From positions 4,092,001 through 4,156,000 of the forward strand of contig NZ_CP087131.1 of assembly GCF_020911865.1 (NCBI RefSeq): a stretch of DNA of 64,000 bases. The letters run 5' to 3'. Position numbers and translations under genes: made by a program. Shown piece after piece: positions 54,038-60,756 of this stretch (position 1 is its first letter; the number at the start of each line of letters is the position of its first letter). The DNA is from Chryseobacterium sp. C-71. Lineage in GTDB: Bacteria > Bacteroidota > Bacteroidia > Flavobacteriales > Weeksellaceae. The notes under the pieces were generated by a model. That model did not search any database and was not told where the DNA came from. It saw only the letters and a list, made by a program, of their open reading frames with translations.

Positions 54038-54466
54038 CTAAACATCTTTTATAAAATCCTCATACTCGTAATAAAACCTTTCAAAACCATCCATTTTCTC
54101 CACAAAAAACTCGAAAATCTGCTGCCAGGAATTTTTATTAAAAACCGAAACTCCTTCTTTTTCAACCCAGATTCTGCTGATGACTTTTCCGTTTTCCAAA
54201 GTATAGAATTCTTCTTTGTGAAAATCGGCAATGAAATCTTTAAGAATATCTTCAAGTGACCAAATCTTATTATAATAGGCATCTCGGTAGACTTCATCTT
54301 TCATTTCGATATCTAAAGAAACTTCTGCTTTTTTGTTGTCAGCATTAAATTTAAATGAGAAATCTTTCACTTTTGTATCATACAAAATCCATTTTCTGGG
54401 AAACGACTTTCCAAATGCCGTCCAAAATTCTTTTTTTAATTGCTGTGCTTCTTGTTTACTAAACAT
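54038..54466 (-). CDS. DUF4268 family protein
   Basis: A 142-residue cytoplasmic protein without signal peptide. The opening F-S-K-Q-E-A-Q-Q-L-K-K-E-F-W-T-A-F-G-K and S-F-P-R-K-W-I-L-Y-D-T-K-V-K-D-F-S-F-K-F are characteristic of the short flavobacterial DUF4268 proteins; in other bacteria DUF4268 occurs at the end of restriction-like or nuclease-like proteins. The remainder is rich in aromatic and acidic residues. The function is unknown. It is transcribed divergently from the Rrf2 regulator with 164 bp between, which includes a heptamer array. Confidence 0.8.
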   Translation of the reverse strand: MFSKQEAQQLKKEFWTAFGKSFPRKWILYDTKVKDFSFKFNADNKKAEVSLDIEMKDEVYRDAYYNKIWSLEDILKDFIADFHKEEFYTLENGKVISRIWVEKEGVSVFNKNSWQQIFEFFVEKMDGFERFYYEYEDFIKDV

Positions 54467-54488
54467 AAGACAAAGATAAATTTTTTTA

Positions 54489-54523
54489 GCTGGAAGCTGG
54501 ATGTTAGAAGCTGGAAGTTACAT
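54489..54523 (+). repeat. Heptamer array GCTGGAA
   Basis: Five seven-base units GCTGGAA, GCTGGAT, GTTAGAA, GCTGGAA and GTTACAT between the DUF4268 and Rrf2 genes. The same unit type occurs at 18928-18955. Confidence 0.7.
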
Positions 54524-54615
54524 CGAATCTATAAATTAAAAGTTCTCGTTTTTCTAAAATATTTACTTCCATCACACTGCTTCGAACTTCCAGCTTTATA
54601 TTCTAACTTTTTTCT

Positions 54616-54623
54616 TACTTTTG
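54616..54623 (+). promoter_or_regulatory. -7 promoter element giving a near-leaderless Rrf2 transcript
   Basis: TACTTTTG ends only seven bases before the ATG at 54631, so transcription should begin within a few bases of the start codon. Confidence 0.55.
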
Positions 54624-54630
54624 TGTTACA

Positions 54631-55038
54631 ATGTTGTCAAAAAAATCTCAATATGCTTTTAAGGCACTTTCATATCTTGTAGAAAAAAGAAATGAAGGTC
54701 CGGTTCTGATTTCCGAAATTGCGGAATACAAAAAAATTCCTTTAAAATTCCTTGAAAATATTTTATTAGAGCTGAAAAAATCTGAGATTCTCGACAGTAA
54801 AAAAGGCAAAGGCGGTGGCTATTTCCTCAAAGAAAGTCCAGAAAAAGTAAATTTAGCAAAGATCATCCGTCTTGTGAATGGTCCCATTGCGATGCTTCCC
54901 TGTGTGAGTCTCAATTTTTACGAAAAATGTGAGAACTGCAACGAAGATCACTGCAGTCTGCACGATGTTTTGATAGAAGTGCGTGATGCTTCGTTAAAAA
55001 TTTTGGAAGAAAAAACACTTTTAGATTTAATTGATTAA
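54631..55038 (+). CDS. Rrf2 family transcriptional regulator of the sulfate-assimilation genes
   Basis: A 135-residue winged-helix regulator of the Rrf2 family (IscR, CymR, NsrR). The N-terminus M-L-S-K-K-S-Q-Y-A-F-K-A-L-S-Y-L and the K-I-P-L-K-F-L-E-N-I-L recognition helix are typical, followed by G-K-G-G-G-Y-F-L. Four cysteines in C-V-S...C-E-N-C...H-C-S near residues 89-109 may bind an iron-sulfur cluster or sense redox; the spacing differs from E. coli IscR. Its position just before cysH-cysD-cysN suggests it controls sulfur uptake, as CymR does in Firmicutes. The promoter box lies almost at the start codon, so the mRNA may lack a leader. Confidence 0.9.
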   Translation: MLSKKSQYAFKALSYLVEKRNEGPVLISEIAEYKKIPLKFLENILLELKKSEILDSKKGKGGGYFLKESPEKVNLAKIIRLVNGPIAMLPCVSLNFYEKCENCNEDHCSLHDVLIEVRDASLKILEEKTLLDLID

Positions 55039-55064
55039 ATCCGTTTAAATTTAATTTTACAAGT

Positions 55065-55092
55065 CTACTTATTTGGTAGGATAATATTTTTG
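55065..55092 (+). promoter_or_regulatory. Promoter and possible Rrf2 operator of the cys operon
   Basis: TATTTTTG at 55085-55092 is the -7 box; no TTG is found at -33. Overlapping the spacer is the dyad CTAC-N7-GTAG (55065-55079), a plausible binding site for the adjacent Rrf2 regulator. The start point would be near 55098. Confidence 0.45.
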
Positions 55093-55123
55093 TTAGATAT
55101 TTGCGGGTATCAAACAGAAAATT

Positions 55124-55813
55124 ATGTTTTCAAAAGAGGATATCGAGACTTTACAACAACTTACTTTGGAAGATGGATTACAATTCATTTCATCAAAGAT
55201 TTCAGAAGGAATTGTTTTCTCCACGTCGCTTGGTCAGGAAGATCAGGTAATTACAGACGCTATTTTCAAAAATAATTTACCGATAAAAATTTTTACTTTA
55301 GATACCGGAAGGCTCTTCTATGAGCATTACGATTTGCTTTCAAAAAACAATTCACGCTATCAAAAAAAAACTGAAGTATACTTTCCGGAAGCTTCTGATG
55401 TAGAAAATTATGTGAATTCAAAAGGGATCAATGCATTTTATCACTCAGTAGAAAACAGAAAAGAATGCTGTTTTATACGAAAAGTAAAACCTTTGAATCG
55501 CGCTTTGGAAAATGCCAAAGTCTGGATTACCGGACTTCGTGCAGAACAATCTGAAAACCGTGAAAATATGTCGGTTCTGGAGTGGGATGAGGAAAGAAAT
55601 CTGTACAAATACAATCCATTAATCAACTGGGCGTATCAGGATGTTTTAAATTATTTAGAACAAAATAAAGTTCAGGAATTGTCTCTTCATAAAAAAGGCT
55701 TTATCAGTGTAGGCTGTCAACCTTGTACAAGAGCTATCGAAGAAGGCGAAAACCCGCGAGCCGGACGCTGGTGGTGGGAAAGTTCACAAAAAGAATGCGG
55801 TCTGCATACATAG
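55124..55813 (+). CDS. cysH: Adenylylsulfate (APS) reductase, CysH family
   Basis: The 229-residue enzyme reduces adenylyl sulfate to sulfite with thioredoxin-type electrons. Four cysteines in E-C-C-F (115-116) and G-C-Q-P-C (198, 201) are the ligands of a [4Fe-4S] cluster. This marks an APS reductase, not the cluster-free PAPS reductase of E. coli. The catalytic cysteine is Cys225 in the C-terminal E-C-G-L-H-T. The PP-loop-like S-T-S-L-G-Q-E-D-Q and L-D-T-G-R-L are present near residues 32 and 61. No APS kinase is in the window, which agrees with direct APS reduction. It is first of cysH-cysD-cysN, with the cysD start 23 bp downstream. Confidence 0.92.
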   Translation: MFSKEDIETLQQLTLEDGLQFISSKISEGIVFSTSLGQEDQVITDAIFKNNLPIKIFTLDTGRLFYEHYDLLSKNNSRYQKKTEVYFPEASDVENYVNSKGINAFYHSVENRKECCFIRKVKPLNRALENAKVWITGLRAEQSENRENMSVLEWDEERNLYKYNPLINWAYQDVLNYLEQNKVQELSLHKKGFISVGCQPCTRAIEEGENPRAGRWWWESSQKECGLHT

Positions 55814-55835
55814 TAACAAAAATCTCAAATTAAGA

Positions 55836-56744
55836 ATGAGTGCATATACATTAGATTATCTCGAACAGCTGGAAGCAGAAAGCATTTACATCATGCGTGA
55901 AATTGCAGCTCAGTTTGAAAAACCGGCGTTACTTTTCAGTGGCGGAAAAGATTCTATTACTTTAGTTCATCTGGCAAAAAAGGCTTTTGCTCCTATGAAA
56001 ATTCCTTTTCCGTTGGTTCATATTGATACCGGACACAATTTTCCGGAAGCTCTGCAGTTCAGAGATTATTTAGCAGAAAATATGGGTGCAGAATTGATTG
56101 TAAGAAAAGTGGAAGATACCATTAAAGCTAAAAATTTAACAGAACCAAAAGGAAAGTTTGCTTCAAGAAACTGGTTACAAACCCACACTTTATTAGATAC
56201 CATAGAAGAGTTTCAGTTTGATGCATGTATTGGCGGAGCAAGAAGAGATGAGGAAAAGGCGAGAGCGAAAGAACGCTTTTTCTCTGTTCGTGACGAATTC
56301 GGACAATGGGATCCTAAACTTCAGCGTCCCGAATTGTGGAATATCTATAACGGAAGAATCAATAAAGGTGAAAATGTAAGAGTTTTCCCTATATCCAACT
56401 GGACGGAGCTTGATGTCTGGAATTATATTAAAAAAGAAAATATTCAGCTTCCGCCGATTTATTTTGCTCATCAACGGGATGTCATTGAGTTTGATGGGCA
56501 GTTAATAGCTGTTTCAGATTTTATCCAGATTGATGAAAATGATACCATTGTTAATAAAAAAGTGCGTTACAGAACGGTTGGTGATATGACCTGTACCGCT
56601 GCTGTAGAAAGTTCTGCCGAAACTTTGGATGATGTGGTGAGAGAAATCACTGCTTCTAAAATTTCTGAACGTGGTGAAACCCGAATCGATGATAAGGTAA
56701 CGGAAGCCGCCATGGAAGACCGAAAGAAAGGAGGATATTTTTAA
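55836..56744 (+). CDS. cysD: Sulfate adenylyltransferase subunit 2 (CysD)
   Basis: CysD is the adenylyl-transferring subunit of ATP sulfurylase, which makes APS from sulfate and ATP. The 302-residue protein matches family length. The PP-loop S-G-G-K-D-S lies at residues 35-40, with H-I-D-T-G-H-N-F-P near 68, G-G-A-R-R-D-E-E-K-A-R near 132, and the closing R-K-K-G-G-Y-F. It lies 23 bp after cysH and 78 bp before cysN; two heptamer arrays fill the latter gap. Confidence 0.95.
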   Translation: MSAYTLDYLEQLEAESIYIMREIAAQFEKPALLFSGGKDSITLVHLAKKAFAPMKIPFPLVHIDTGHNFPEALQFRDYLAENMGAELIVRKVEDTIKAKNLTEPKGKFASRNWLQTHTLLDTIEEFQFDACIGGARRDEEKARAKERFFSVRDEFGQWDPKLQRPELWNIYNGRINKGENVRVFPISNWTELDVWNYIKKENIQLPPIYFAHQRDVIEFDGQLIAVSDFIQIDENDTIVNKKVRYRTVGDMTCTAAVESSAETLDDVVREITASKISERGETRIDDKVTEAAMEDRKKGGYF

Positions 56745-56778
56745 GCAATAAGCTAAAAGCAGTAAGCAACAAGCTTTT
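56744..56778 (+). repeat. Heptamer array AGC-N4 after cysD
   Basis: Five seven-base units AGCAATA, AGCTAAA, AGCAGTA, AGCAACA and AGCTTTT, starting at the final base of the cysD stop codon. All begin AGC; the other four bases vary. Confidence 0.75.
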
Positions 56779-56786
56779 AAAAATTG

Positions 56787-56814
56787 ATCATTTATCACTC
56801 ATAACTTATAACTC
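56787..56814 (+). repeat. Heptamer array AT(C/A)A-N3 before cysN
   Basis: Units ATCATTT, ATCACTC, ATAACTT and ATAACTC in tandem, ending eight bases before the GTG start of cysN. Confidence 0.65.
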
Positions 56815-56822
56815 AATTACAC

Positions 56823-58064
56823 GTGGACATATTAAGATTTATCACTGCGGGAAGTGTAGACGACGGAAAAAGCACGCTGATCGGAAGACTTCTCTATGAC
56901 AGTAAAAATATACTGATTGATCAGCTTGAAGCTTTAGAAAAACAATCAAAAAACAAGAATGAGAACGGAATTGATCTGGCTATTCTCACCGACGGCCTGA
57001 GGGCAGAAAGAGAACAGGGAATTACCATTGATGTAGCCTACCGTTATTTTTCGACACCGAAAAGGAAATTCATTATTGCAGATGCACCAGGACATATTCA
57101 GTATACCAGAAATATGATTACCGGCGCATCAAATTCACAATTGATCATAATTTTGATTGATGCAAGGCAAGGTGTAATCGAGCAGACAAGAAGACATTCA
57201 ATCATTGCTTCATTATTAAAAATGAAAAATGTTGTAGTTGCCATCAATAAAATGGATTTGGTTGATTATTCTGAAGATATTTATAATGATATCAAAGCAC
57301 AATATGATTCGGTAGCTAAAAAATTAGGTTTAGAGAATGTTAAATATTTCCCTATTTCAGCTTTCTATGGAGATAATATTGTCGAAAAATCGGAAAGAAT
57401 GCAATGGTATCAAGGTATTGCACTTTTAGATTTTCTTGAAAATGTGGAAATTAATGAAAATAAAGATTCAGAGAATCCGAGATTTCAGGTACAGTATGTC
57501 ATTCGTCCGCAGACTGACGATCTGCATGACTACCGAGGATATGCAGGAGAGGTAATTTCGGGAGTTTACACAAAAGGGGATGAAATAACGGTTCTTCCAC
57601 AAAATATTCAGAGCAGAATATCAAAAATTGAAACTGGCGGAAAAGAGGTGGATTTTGTATTTACCAATCAACCTGCAGTTTTGCATATTGAGGATGATAT
57701 TGACATCAGCCGTGGTGATTTTATAGTGAAAACTGATCGCCAGCCCAAAGTTGAAAATGAATTGGAAGCGGTCGTTTGCTGGCTCGATAAAAAAGAATTG
57801 AATGAAGGAAATAAATATTTTATTCAGCATAAAAGCAAAACATTGAAAGCGATTATTAAAGAAATTGAATATAAAATTGATGTCAACACTTTAGAAAAAA
57901 CAGAAATAACTAGTAGTATTAAACTGAATGAGGTAGTTAAATTGCGCTTGAAAACTTCTTCACCTCTAGTTTTTGACAGTTTTGAAGACAGCAAATCAAC
58001 AGGAAATGCAATTTTGATTGACGAAACAAGTAATTCTACCGTTGGAGCGGTCATGATTTTGTAG
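56823..58064 (+). CDS. cysN: Sulfate adenylyltransferase subunit 1 (CysN GTPase)
   Basis: CysN is the GTPase subunit that drives ATP sulfurylase. The 413-residue protein has an EF-Tu-like GTP domain with P-loop G-S-V-D-D-G-K-S-T at residues 10-18, D-A-P-G-H near 87-91 and N-K-M-D near 142, followed by two beta-barrel domains. No APS kinase domain is fused, unlike CysNC. The start is GTG at 56823: the sequence begins M-D-I-L-R-F-I-T-A-G-S-V-D-D-G-K, already at the family N-terminus. The TauE-type exporter gene starts one base after the stop codon. Confidence 0.94.
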   Translation: MDILRFITAGSVDDGKSTLIGRLLYDSKNILIDQLEALEKQSKNKNENGIDLAILTDGLRAEREQGITIDVAYRYFSTPKRKFIIADAPGHIQYTRNMITGASNSQLIIILIDARQGVIEQTRRHSIIASLLKMKNVVVAINKMDLVDYSEDIYNDIKAQYDSVAKKLGLENVKYFPISAFYGDNIVEKSERMQWYQGIALLDFLENVEINENKDSENPRFQVQYVIRPQTDDLHDYRGYAGEVISGVYTKGDEITVLPQNIQSRISKIETGGKEVDFVFTNQPAVLHIEDDIDISRGDFIVKTDRQPKVENELEAVVCWLDKKELNEGNKYFIQHKSKTLKAIIKEIEYKIDVNTLEKTEITSSIKLNEVVKLRLKTSSPLVFDSFEDSKSTGNAILIDETSNSTVGAVMIL

Positions 58065-58065
58065 A

Positions 58066-58950
58066 ATGGTGATTTCACGAAAAATTAAGATCAGGCTGAA
58101 TGTACTTTTTGCTACTGCTGCAATTCTCCTAATTGTATCAGGAATTCTTTATAATTTGGGTTATCTGGAAGAACTTCAGATGATTTTAGCCAAAGATAAT
58201 TACATTTTTTACTGGATGCTTTTAGTAGGGGTTTTAGCAGAAATCGTCGCAGGATCAATGGGAATGGGGTATGGTGTAATCTGTACGACCACACTTCTTT
58301 TTCTGAATATTCCGCCACATATTGTGAGTGCAAGCATCCATTCCGCAGAAAGTTTTACGACCGCAGCCGGAAGCATCAGTCATATTAGACTTAAAAATGT
58401 GAGTAAAAGTCTGGTAAAAAGATTGGCAATTCCTGCAGTGATCGGTGCGATTATCGGTGCATTATGTCTCACTTATGTCGGAGAATATTATTCTAAAATT
58501 ACAAAAACGGTTATCGCTTTTTATACTTTGTATCTTGGTTTTCAGATTTTATCGAATGCTTTTAGACCAAAACAGAATAAAGCTTTGAAAAGAAAGACCA
58601 ACCTTACAAGGCTCGGCGTTATTGGAGGGTTTATAGATTCTTTTGCCGGTGGTGGCTGGGGACCATTAGTAACCGGAACTTTAATTAAAAATTCTTTTAC
58701 TCCGAGATTTGCTGTGGGAAGTTCAACGGTTGCGAAATTTATTTTAACGATCACTGCAGCAATCACTTTTTTCTTTACATTAGGAATTCAGCACTGGAAT
58801 ATTATTCTCGGTCTCTTGTTTGGAGGAATCATCACGGCGCCCTTTTCGGCAATGCTAACCGCAAGACTTCCCGTGAACAAAATGTTTATCATCATCGGAA
58901 GTCTGGTGATTATCATGAGTTCAGTTACCATTTACAAATCTATCTTTTAA
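58066..58950 (+). CDS. Sulfite exporter TauE/SafE family protein
   Basis: A 294-residue inner-membrane protein with about eight helices and the family motifs G-S-M-G-M-G-Y-G near residue 64 and G-G-F-I-D-S-F-A-G-G-G-W-G-P near 186-199. Members move sulfite, sulfoacetate or other small anions. Its start overlaps the end of cysN by position (one base gap), so it is translated with the cys genes; a role in moving sulfate into the cell or sulfite out is likely. A full sulfate permease (CysP or ABC type) is absent from this cluster, so import is the more attractive idea, but that is inference. Confidence 0.88.
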   Translation: MVISRKIKIRLNVLFATAAILLIVSGILYNLGYLEELQMILAKDNYIFYWMLLVGVLAEIVAGSMGMGYGVICTTTLLFLNIPPHIVSASIHSAESFTTAAGSISHIRLKNVSKSLVKRLAIPAVIGAIIGALCLTYVGEYYSKITKTVIAFYTLYLGFQILSNAFRPKQNKALKRKTNLTRLGVIGGFIDSFAGGGWGPLVTGTLIKNSFTPRFAVGSSTVAKFILTITAAITFFFTLGIQHWNIILGLLFGGIITAPFSAMLTARLPVNKMFIIIGSLVIIMSSVTIYKSIF

Positions 58951-59034
58951 ACATTAAATTTTGTGATAAATTTAGGACAGGAATGATGAAATCAATTTTA
59001 AAATTATTTTACATTTACAGCCTAAAATTAACAC

Positions 59035-59325
59035 ATGAATTTACATATAGTTGCACTTTTCAAGTTCAATGAAAATTATCTGATGGAAGCCGTTGAGCTT
59101 TTTCAGAAGCTGGTGAGAGAAACAAGAAAGGAAGAAGGATGTCTGCAGTACGAATTGATTGAAGATAATGAGCAAAAAGGAACTTTTTTCCTGATTGAGT
59201 TATGGGAAAGCGCAGAACATCACAACCGCCACAACGGAACCGATCATCTTTTTGAATTCAGAAAAAATACTTCAAAAATTTTAACCGAAACCGCACAGGT
59301 TTATAAAGGTTTTAAGATTTATTAA
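59035..59325 (+). CDS. Antibiotic biosynthesis monooxygenase (ABM) domain protein, putative quinol monooxygenase
   Basis: A 96-residue dimeric alpha/beta barrel of the ABM/YgiN family. Typical features are V-A-L-F-K-F near residue 6, E-E-G-C-L-Q-Y-E-L near 34-42, and F-F-L-I-E-L-W-E-S near 51, where the Trp lines the active site. Family members oxidise quinols or break down small aromatics without cofactors. It follows the TauE-type gene by 84 bp and may be the last gene of the cys transcript, though a functional link is not obvious. The stop codon is followed immediately by a heptamer array. Confidence 0.82.
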   Translation: MNLHIVALFKFNENYLMEAVELFQKLVRETRKEEGCLQYELIEDNEQKGTFFLIELWESAEHHNRHNGTDHLFEFRKNTSKILTETAQVYKGFKIY

Positions 59326-59329
59326 TTTT

Positions 59330-59387
59330 GGCTAATGGCTAATGGCTAATGGCTAATGGCTAATGGCTAATGGCTAATGGCTAATGG
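59330..59387 (+). repeat. Perfect heptanucleotide repeat, 8 x GGCTAAT
   Basis: Eight exact copies of GGCTAAT from 59330 to 59385 plus GG. It starts five bases after the stop codon of the monooxygenase gene. Copy number should vary between strains through slippage. Confidence 0.95.
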
Positions 59388-59389
59388 TA

Positions 59390-59515
59390 TAAAAATGCAA
59401 AGGCAGTTTCATCATTCTTGAAACTGCCTTTTTATAGAAAAAATAGAAAGTATTAGATTATCATTTTAGATTAGTTAAAATAGAGAATATTCTTTTTTTG
59501 GTTATCTAAAATTAC
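59390..59515 (-). ncRNA. Candidate small RNA under a Fur-like operator
   Basis: The stretch has no gene of its own, yet on the minus strand it has a TATTTTTG box (59527-59520), a dyad operator six bases further upstream and, at its end, a perfect 13-bp terminator hairpin followed by GCATTTTT. The transcript would run about 125 bases. It would contain a 9-bp stem (ATTTTAGAT with ATCTAAAAT, 59504-59512 and 59463-59471) enclosing an AGAATATTCT palindrome. The only short frame (ATG-ATA-ATC-stop) is too small to matter. The alternative is that this is a relic of a duplicated promoter with no product. No known RNA family was recognised. Confidence 0.4.
59399..59433. terminator. Bidirectional terminator hairpin
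   Basis: AAAGGCAGTTTCA (59399-59411) pairs perfectly with TGAAACTGCCTTT (59419-59431); T-rich on both exits. It serves the monooxygenase gene on the plus strand and the candidate small RNA on the minus strand. Confidence 0.85.
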
Positions 59516-59519
59516 TCTA

Positions 59520-59554
59520 CAAAAATAAATAATTATTTTTAATTATTCTAAATA
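59520..59554 (-). promoter_or_regulatory. Fur-like operator plus -7 box, copy 1
   Basis: Half-sites TATTTTTAAT and ATTCTAAATA (59534-59554, one base between) lie six bases from TATTTTTG read on the minus strand (59527-59520). It is nearly identical to copy 2 and points into the candidate small RNA. Confidence 0.6.
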
Positions 59555-59605
59555 AAATTGATGTTTTTAATCTTTTTAGAGTACTGTAAACTTTGTCGAT
59601 AGCCT

Positions 59606-59643
59606 ATTAAAATAAAAAGGCTGACTACAATTTGTAATCAGCC
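59606..59643 (-). terminator. Terminator of the T9SS secreted-protein gene
   Basis: On the minus strand GGCTGATTAC pairs with GTAGTCAGCC (one T-G pair) around AAATT, followed by TTTTTATTTTAA. Confidence 0.8.
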
Positions 59644-59666
59644 CTTATGTTTTTGATGAGATCTTA

Positions 59667-60503
59667 TTATTTTTTAATAAATTTAGATTTTACAGCTTTA
59701 TCATCAGTAGTTTCGATAAAGATATAATAAACTCCGGATTGAAGTGTACTGATATCAAAGTTGGAGCTGCTTACTTTACCAGCAGCAACCTGTTGCCCTG
59801 CAGCAGAGTAAATTTCTACAGTTTTAGGCTGTACTTTACCTACAAACTGAAGTGCTGTATTTTGTGTATTTACAGCAAACTTTATAGCATTATTTTTAGT
59901 GAAAGCATCATCTGAAACAGAAAGATTACCAGCTGTGTTATAAACTATATTATCAATTGCTAAAGCAGCATGGGAAGGTCCCGGTGGAGGAAAAGGAGAA
60001 CCCATCAGCTGAGGATTACGGAATCTAAATACAATATACTGTTTTGAAGATGCAGGTATTGTAAAAGGAGTGATTACAGGAGTATTAGTATCCGAAAAAA
60101 CATAAGTTTGTAAAAGCTGATAAGATGCTGGAACACCTGAATTGGCAGTAAGAGTAGCTGGATCATCTATTAAACCAACTTCGAGAGTGGATCCTGCTGT
60201 TGGAGTAGCTGTAAATGCAAGTTGTTTAGTTCCATCTGGAGCTACAATTTGTGGAGAAATAAGAAATACATCTGTAGCTGCAGACCCACCAGCATAAAAC
60301 TGAAGATATTTATTACCAGTTGCTTGATCGATGTAAACCGTACGATCTACAACTTTTTTATTTGTCCATCCATTCACCATATTATTATAGTTTGCTGGAG
60401 TTGATACAACTGCACTTTCGAAATTTTCATTTAGTGTAGCCAATTGAGCATTTGCTGTAAAAGCTGATAAAACCAACCCTGCAAAAAGTAATCTTATTTT
60501 CAT
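59667..60503 (-). CDS. Secreted protein with T9SS type A sorting domain (choice-of-anchor J-like)
   Basis: A 278-residue exported protein. The signal peptide (MKIRLLFAGLVLSAFTANAQ) is followed by a beta-sandwich of about 170 residues with N-E-N-F-E-S near 27 and A-L-A-I-D-N-I near 185, the pattern of cleaved-adhesin or choice-of-anchor J domains. The C-terminal 75 residues form a type A sorting domain (V-E-I-Y-S-A-A-G-Q-Q-V ... S-G-V-Y-Y-I-F-I) ending S-K-F-I-K-K. The open frame extends to a TTG at 60530, upstream of the likely transcription start, so ATG 60503 is used. It lies divergent from the haem receptor and shares its operator type, so it is probably induced under the same conditions, perhaps iron or haem limitation. 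Confidence 0.82.
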   Translation of the reverse strand: MKIRLLFAGLVLSAFTANAQLATLNENFESAVVSTPANYNNMVNGWTNKKVVDRTVYIDQATGNKYLQFYAGGSAATDVFLISPQIVAPDGTKQLAFTATPTAGSTLEVGLIDDPATLTANSGVPASYQLLQTYVFSDTNTPVITPFTIPASSKQYIVFRFRNPQLMGSPFPPPGPSHAALAIDNIVYNTAGNLSVSDDAFTKNNAIKFAVNTQNTALQFVGKVQPKTVEIYSAAGQQVAAGKVSSSNFDISTLQSGVYYIFIETTDDKAVKSKFIKK

Positions 60504-60527
60504 TTTTTTATTATTTAAATTATGGTG

Positions 60528-60562
60528 CAAAAATAAACAATTGTTTTTAATTGTTCTAAATA
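60528..60562 (-). promoter_or_regulatory. Fur-like operator plus -7 box, copy 2
   Basis: Half-sites TGTTTTTAAT and GTTCTAAATA (60542-60562) lie six bases upstream of TATTTTTG on the minus strand (60535-60528). It controls the T9SS secreted-protein gene; its start point would be near 60522, about 20 bases before the ATG. Confidence 0.65.
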
Positions 60563-60706
60563 AAACTTATATTTTTTATGAATTTTATCAATATTGAATA
60601 ATTAATTTAGAATCTATTAAAATAAATGTCAGTATTTTGGTTATCATTTTCGATTTTTAGTTATCATATTGTGGTTGTAAAATATCATATCGATAAAATA
60701 AATATT

Positions 60707-60741
60707 TATTTTTAATTATTCTAAATAAACTATTATATTTG
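60707..60741 (+). promoter_or_regulatory. Fur-like operator plus -7 box, copy 3
   Basis: Half-sites TATTTTTAAT and ATTCTAAATA (60707-60727) lie six bases upstream of TATATTTG (60734-60741) on the plus strand, in front of the haem receptor gene. No TTG at -33: the dyad occupies that region. Confidence 0.65.
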
Positions 60742-60756
60742 TCAAAATTTGAGTTT

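Noticed and set aside
59330..59387. Possible CRISPR array
   Set aside because: The unit is only seven bases and has no spacers; it is a simple tandem repeat.
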